Program-made: the position numbers and the translations under genes
Part shown: one piece after another, positions 15,569 through 18,520 of the stretch
How the letters are laid out: each line of letters opens with the position of its first letter
Numbering within the stretch: the first letter of the stretch is position 1
Notes under the pieces: generated by a model
What the model saw: only the letters and a program-made list of their open reading frames with translations
Database searches by the model: none
What the model was told of the DNA's origin: nothing
Origin: Chloroflexota bacterium
GTDB taxonomy: Bacteria > Chloroflexota > Anaerolineae > Thermoflexales > Thermoflexaceae
Assembly: GCA_030550075.1 (NCBI GenBank)
Contig: JAUQQB010000008.1
Span: 1-18,520 of the forward strand
DNA length: 18,520 nt
Direction: 5' to 3'

Positions 15569-16582
15569 CTAAGGCAATCCCCGTCGTTTTCCGCCCCCAT
15601 TTGTTTGGGATATTGCATCAGGCTTCGTGAGGAGCAATCCCCGAATTACCTGCATATAAATCCCAATCCGCTCCTGTCGCATTCCCCGTTTATGCCCCAG
15701 AGCGGCTTTAGCTCCTTCCATGCCGATTTGCCAGAGATACTGTCCGATCAGGAAAACCCGAAGGGCAGCTGCGACAGCTGGACCGTGATACTTCCAGAAG
15801 TAGCGAATCTTGCTCCGCTGAAAAGCCAGATGTTGCACTGCCGGCACCTGATCGCTGCTACGTCCTCCATAGTGGATGATCTTCGCCCATGGATAGTAAA
15901 ACACCTGCCAGCCCGCCGCACGAATCCGCCGGCACCAGTCCATCTCCTCTGCATACATAAAGAATCCCTCATCCATCGGCCCAACCTGCTCCACTACCTC
16001 CCGTCGGACCAGCATGGCGGCTCCCGTGACCCAGTCGACCTCCTGGATCTCATGATCCGGGCGATCCAGCACGTAATAGTGCCGCAGGATCCCAGGAGGC
16101 GCATAGGGTTGCCACCATGTGCTTTCAAAGAGGGCCGTCCAGAACGTGGGGAACCGTCGCCGGGAGGATTGAACCGTCCCGTCGGGGTTTAACAACTGGG
16201 GGCCGATCACACCCGCCTTCGGGCGCGCATCGGCGAAGGCCACCAGGGCTTCAATGGCTCGATCCAGAACGAAGGTGTCCGGGTTCAGCAGAAAAAAATA
16301 GCGCCCGTGGGCGATGGCCATTCCCTGATTGTTCGCGGCTGGGAAACCCTGGTTCGCGGGATTGGTCAGGAGATGGACTTCTGGAAACATCTCCCGCACC
16401 CGCTCGAGGGTCCCATCGGTGGAGGCGTTGTCCACAACGATGATCTCCCCCTTCAGCGCTCCCAGCGCTTCTCGCACCGAGGTGAGGCAGGGAGCGAGCC
16501 ACCTCCACACATTCCAGCTCACGATGATGATGGAGACATCCATTGCCGATTCGACAGGTTGTGTGATCGGGCGACGCGGCAC
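15569..16582 (-). CDS. Family 2 glycosyltransferase (rhamnosyltransferase-like)
   Basis: A 337-residue GT-A enzyme. It has the GT2 opening DVSIIIVSWN (15-24), VDNASTDGT (50-58), NQGFPAANNQGM (77-88), FLLNPDTFVL (97-106; NPD in place of DxD), DWVTGAAMLVRR (183-194) and MYAEEMDWCRRI (209-220), the pattern of WbbL-like dTDP-rhamnosyl transferases. It would add a sugar to a lipid-linked or surface glycan on the cytoplasmic face. A C-terminal hydrophobic patch (about 270-295) may associate with the membrane. The start is ambiguous: GTG 16582 has GAGGGG just upstream; ATG 16543 gives the family-typical beginning but lacks a ribosome site. It lies 88 bp after the polyprenyl synthase, in the same direction. 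Confidence 0.9.
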   Translation of the reverse strand: MPRRPITQPVESAMDVSIIIVSWNVWRWLAPCLTSVREALGALKGEIIVVDNASTDGTLERVREMFPEVHLLTNPANQGFPAANNQGMAIAHGRYFFLLNPDTFVLDRAIEALVAFADARPKAGVIGPQLLNPDGTVQSSRRRFPTFWTALFESTWWQPYAPPGILRHYYVLDRPDHEIQEVDWVTGAAMLVRREVVEQVGPMDEGFFMYAEEMDWCRRIRAAGWQVFYYPWAKIIHYGGRSSDQVPAVQHLAFQRSKIRYFWKYHGPAVAAALRVFLIGQYLWQIGMEGAKAALGHKRGMRQERIGIYMQVIRGLLLTKPDAISQTNGGGKRRGLP

Positions 16583-16625
16583 CGCGCCCCTCGATTCCTC
16601 TCCCTACGGTCCGAAGGGTATGGGT

Positions 16626-16654
16626 TGTGGAGACTGCCCTCGGCGGCCTCCACA
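16626..16654. other. Hairpin between polyprenyl synthase and GT2
   Basis: TGTGGAG (16626-16632) pairs with CTCCACA (16648-16654), with further GCC/GGC pairing inside. No T run follows on the minus strand, so readthrough into the GT2 gene is plausible. Its GGCGGCCTCCA arm is shared with the terminator at 8663-8673. Confidence 0.5.
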
Positions 16655-16670
16655 GCCCCTCTAAACGAAT

Positions 16671-17663
16671 CTATCGGTTCCGACGCAGGACGTGATCTCC
16701 AAGCGCCCATAAGGCCTGCCAGGCGGGGCCCTCCGGCAGGCCCTGAAGATGGGCCCGACCCTGACCGATGAAGGCCTCCGCTTCCGCGATCGAACGCGTG
16801 ATGGCCTCCGAATTCCGGATCCGTCGCACGGCCTCCTCGATCAGCCCGTCATCTTCTCCAGAGCTTCCTCCCAGGATCCGAGGGATCAGCGGATCCTCCG
16901 GGTGCTCTTCCAGGTAAAGTAGCACGGGGAGCGTCGCCAGCCCCTGTCGCAGATCGTTGCCGATGGGCTTGCCTAGGATCTGCACATCCCCTGTGAAGTC
17001 CAGGACATCATCCATAATCTGAAAGGCCATACCCAGAGCGACCCCGTATCGTCGTAGGGCTTCTACCTCCGATTCTGAGGCCTGAGCCAACACCGCTGCC
17101 GCCTCGGTCGCCAGCTCGAACATCGCGGCGGTCTTGGCATAGATCCGCCGCATATAATCTTGCCGACTTCGCATCGCCACGCGGTCGCCGAATTGCTGTT
17201 GCAACTCCCCTTCGCAGATCGCCATTAACGTGCGGGCGAAGATCGCCATGACCCGGACATTCTCCGTTCGCGCGGCCAGGGAGGCCGCATAGGCGAAGAG
17301 GTAATCTCCCGTCAGCACCGTCGCTGCCGGGGTCCAGATAGCGTTCAAAGTGGGGATCCCTCGGCGGAGGAGAGAGCCATCGATCAGGTCGTCATGGACT
17401 AAGGTGGCTGTATGCAGCATTTCGACAGCCGCGGCCAAACTGACCATTGCTTCATCTGCTGGCTGATAGAGCCGGCCGGTGAGAAGGACCAACAGGGGAC
17501 GGATGCGTTTTCCCCCCGCTCTCAGCAGATGATCCACCGCGGTCCTCAGAGGCTCGAAGGTCAAGGGGATCTCTCGCATTCGAGCTTCGACCCGCTCCAG
17601 GTCCTCGCGGAGCCACTCCTGTACGGTCTGTAGCGCAGATTCAGTATGTGTCGTGAAAGGCAT
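16671..17663 (-). CDS. trans-Polyprenyl diphosphate synthase
   Basis: A 330-residue soluble enzyme that condenses isopentenyl diphosphate onto an allylic diphosphate. All family motifs are present: GKRIRP (51-56), the first Asp-rich motif HDDLID (D91, D92, D95), KTA (177-179), the second Asp-rich motif MDDVLD (D218, D219, D222) and GKPIGNDLRQG (231-241). Residues before the first Asp motif (HTATLVH) are small, with A86 at position -5, as in long-chain enzymes, so the product is probably a C30-C50 chain for menaquinone or carrier lipid (inference). Length matches the IspB/HepT/SdsA class. ATG 17663 has a weak ribosome site (GCGGA). It precedes a GT2 gene, consistent with polyprenyl-phosphate-dependent glycan synthesis, though quinone synthesis is as likely. 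Confidence 0.94.
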   Translation of the reverse strand: MPFTTHTESALQTVQEWLREDLERVEARMREIPLTFEPLRTAVDHLLRAGGKRIRPLLVLLTGRLYQPADEAMVSLAAAVEMLHTATLVHDDLIDGSLLRRGIPTLNAIWTPAATVLTGDYLFAYAASLAARTENVRVMAIFARTLMAICEGELQQQFGDRVAMRSRQDYMRRIYAKTAAMFELATEAAAVLAQASESEVEALRRYGVALGMAFQIMDDVLDFTGDVQILGKPIGNDLRQGLATLPVLLYLEEHPEDPLIPRILGGSSGEDDGLIEEAVRRIRNSEAITRSIAEAEAFIGQGRAHLQGLPEGPAWQALWALGDHVLRRNR

Positions 17664-17706
17664 TTCCGCTCTACCCAGTTCAGGATGCCGCTAAAGGGCA
17701 CAAGGT

Positions 17707-17726
17707 CATTCATTCATTCATTCATT
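17707..17726. repeat. (CATT)5 tetranucleotide microsatellite
   Basis: Five perfect CATT units (AATG on the minus strand), 43 bp upstream of the polyprenyl synthase start. Such repeats can slip, but here each ATG read on the coding strand meets a stop or is out of frame with the gene, so it does not extend the protein. An effect on leader or promoter spacing is possible. Confidence 0.8.
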
Positions 17727-17727
17727 T

Positions 17728-18024
17728 TAAAGCAGTCTGCAGGTTCTGCCACCTGCCACGATCTTCCACCTGGCTTTTTAATAATCATACACCATGGGCC
17801 TCCATACCCCCGTGGCAGGAATCGGGCATCGGGGAGCCTCCCGACGGGGCATCTTCGACGCATTAGGAGATACACTCTCCAACATTCGGGGGTTCACGCC
17901 CCTATTCGTGGACGGCTGGGGCCGGCCAAGAGACCCGCTGTCATCGGCTCGAGTAAAATACCGGAAGGAGCCGGGCTTTGCAACGCCGCTTTCGGATACT
18001 GCCAAAAACCCGGGTCTTCGCCAC
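17728..18024. other. Non-coding, hairpin-rich region
   Basis: Nearly 300 bp with no convincing gene. It contains several short hairpins: GGAGA-TACAC-TCTCC (17866-17880), a GGGG/CCCC stem near 17889-17904, and GGGA-GCC-TCCC near 17832. The frames that are open through it give composition-biased translations without ribosome sites. It may be a dispersed repeat or structured RNA, which I cannot identify. Confidence 0.4.
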
Positions 18025-18377
18025 TCAGACAGGTATCCATTTCAGGGCCAGGAAAAGGGTAGCCAGGCAAGGGCTGACGCCCAGGACGATCCACAAAAGG
18101 TTCCAGACGCCGGGGAGGCGCTGCTGGACCATGCATGGGAAAGCCTGGAGGATCTGCTGGCGCAGCGCCTCCAGGCTTTCCCATGGACCAGGAGATTGAG
18201 GGGCTCCATGAATTCGTGTGGTGCCTTGAGGAAGGCCTGAGCGCGCTCGAGGTCGTGGAGAACGAAGAAGCGGCGGGCCAGGGTCTGGAGGCCCTCCGGG
18301 CAGTAGTGGTATTGTATATTGTAGGAGAAAGCGCCCAGGCGCTCATGGAGGATTTCCCTGGTGATGGGATTCATCAC
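18025..18377 (-). pseudogene. Small membrane-protein gene, frameshifted
   Basis: From ATG 18377 the frame encodes 66 plausible residues (MMNPITREILHERLGAFSYN..., ending ...NLLVHG), rich in helix-forming residues. The continuing frame then becomes Ser/Ala/Arg-rich and non-protein-like, whereas the -1 frame from about 18180 gives a helix (ESLEALRQQILQAFP) and one hydrophobic segment (VWNLLWIVLGV...LFLALKW) before TGA 18025-18027. Joined, the product would be about 117 residues with one C-terminal transmembrane helix. The shift falls in the left arm of a perfect 18-bp inverted repeat. GGG AAA is not a classical slippery heptamer, so a mutation or sequencing error is more likely than programmed frameshifting. 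The frame also extends upstream to 18380 and beyond without a clear start, so the 5' end may be truncated too. The family is not recognised. Confidence 0.55.
18134..18185. repeat. Perfect 18-bp inverted repeat, 16-nt loop
   Basis: CATGGGAAAGCCTGGAGG (18134-18151) is the exact reverse complement of CCTCCAGGCTTTCCCATG (18168-18185). It lies inside the frameshifted small gene and covers the point where the reading frame changes. No T run follows it on either strand. Confidence 0.92.
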
Positions 18378-18380
18378 CAG
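18358..18380. repeat. 9-bp perfect hairpin over the presumed start codon
   Basis: CTGGTGATG (18358-18366) pairs with CATCACCAG (18372-18380) around a 5-nt loop. On the minus strand the candidate start ATG at 18377 lies inside an arm, which would hide it from ribosomes. Confidence 0.7.
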
Positions 18381-18485
18381 AAAGGCAGCGGCGGTAAAGG
18401 AATCTTCGCGAGCAACTATTCAGCCGGGCCACATTCCGTTCGGAGCTCCCGCGAAGCGGCGGAAGGGCCCCACCCCCCTTTCTCC

Positions 18486-18520
18486 CCCCTCCCCACGGCC
18501 CTTTGGGCCGTGGGGAGGGG
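18486..18520. repeat. Strong GC-rich hairpin at window end
   Basis: CCCCTCCCCACGGCC (18486-18500) pairs perfectly with GGCCGTGGGGAGGGG (18506-18520) around CTTTG. It continues to the last base of the window, so its full extent and what follows (for example a T run) are unseen. It may be a terminator for a gene to the right or the edge of a repeat. Confidence 0.8.

Noticed and set aside
15428..16192. 254-residue plus-strand open frame overlapping the GT2 gene
   Set aside because: Mostly antisense to GT2 motifs; no recognisable domain and atypical composition.
18160..18190. Programmed -1 frameshift signal
   Set aside because: The T GGG AAA sequence does not fit the X XXY YYZ slippery pattern, and the hairpin overlaps rather than follows the shift site; kept only as a remote alternative.
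17894..18346. 150-residue minus-strand open frame
   Set aside because: Third frame across the small membrane-protein gene; Pro/Ser/Arg-rich and not protein-like compared with the two halves of that gene.

Overview
The window is high-GC bacterial chromosomal DNA. Its gene content suggests a thermophilic Chloroflexota (Anaerolineae / Thermoflexus-like): a TadG-like plus TadB pair, a GH63-type glycosidase, secreted proteins with DUF11-like and GFWKTHP-type regions, and large GT-C membrane proteins with C-terminal beta-sandwich modules. The taxonomic assignment is inference from gene style, because no rRNA or tRNA lies in the window.

Layout, + strand, left side: a pair of about 80-bp inverted-repeat elements (1-169); a NadD/NMNAT-like nucleotidyltransferase (282-1013); a TadG-like / TadB pair with overlapping stop and start (1149-3424); a GH63-family glycoside hydrolase behind a near-consensus sigma-70 promoter (3643-5436); a solitary HNH endonuclease with a PUA/EVE-like N-terminus (5693-6622); an AT-rich regulatory stretch; and a large secreted protein with an RPxTPPG repeat tail (7117-8604), closed by an 18-bp perfect-stem terminator.

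Middle: a HAD-IIA phosphatase on the minus strand (8682-9455) diverges from a small secreted beta-rich protein on the plus strand (9643-10308).

Right side, all minus strand: two giant or large GT-C-like membrane proteins (10504-13176 and 13446-15341), a family 2 glycosyltransferase (15569-16582) and a trans-polyprenyl diphosphate synthase (16671-17663). Together they could form an envelope glycan / polyprenyl-carrier neighbourhood, although the gaps (88, 227 and 269 bp) mean a single operon is not proven. Beyond it is a repeat-rich non-coding stretch and a small membrane-protein gene that appears frameshifted exactly at a perfect 18-bp inverted repeat (18025-18377).

No CRISPR array, transposase, phage module, tRNA or rRNA was recognised. 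The most interesting items are the orphan modification-sensing-type HNH nuclease, the quasi-palindrome frameshift, a recurring TGGAGGC-type hairpin family in intergenic spaces, the structured 13.3-kb intergenic region, and the shared beta-sandwich domains on the GT-C proteins.
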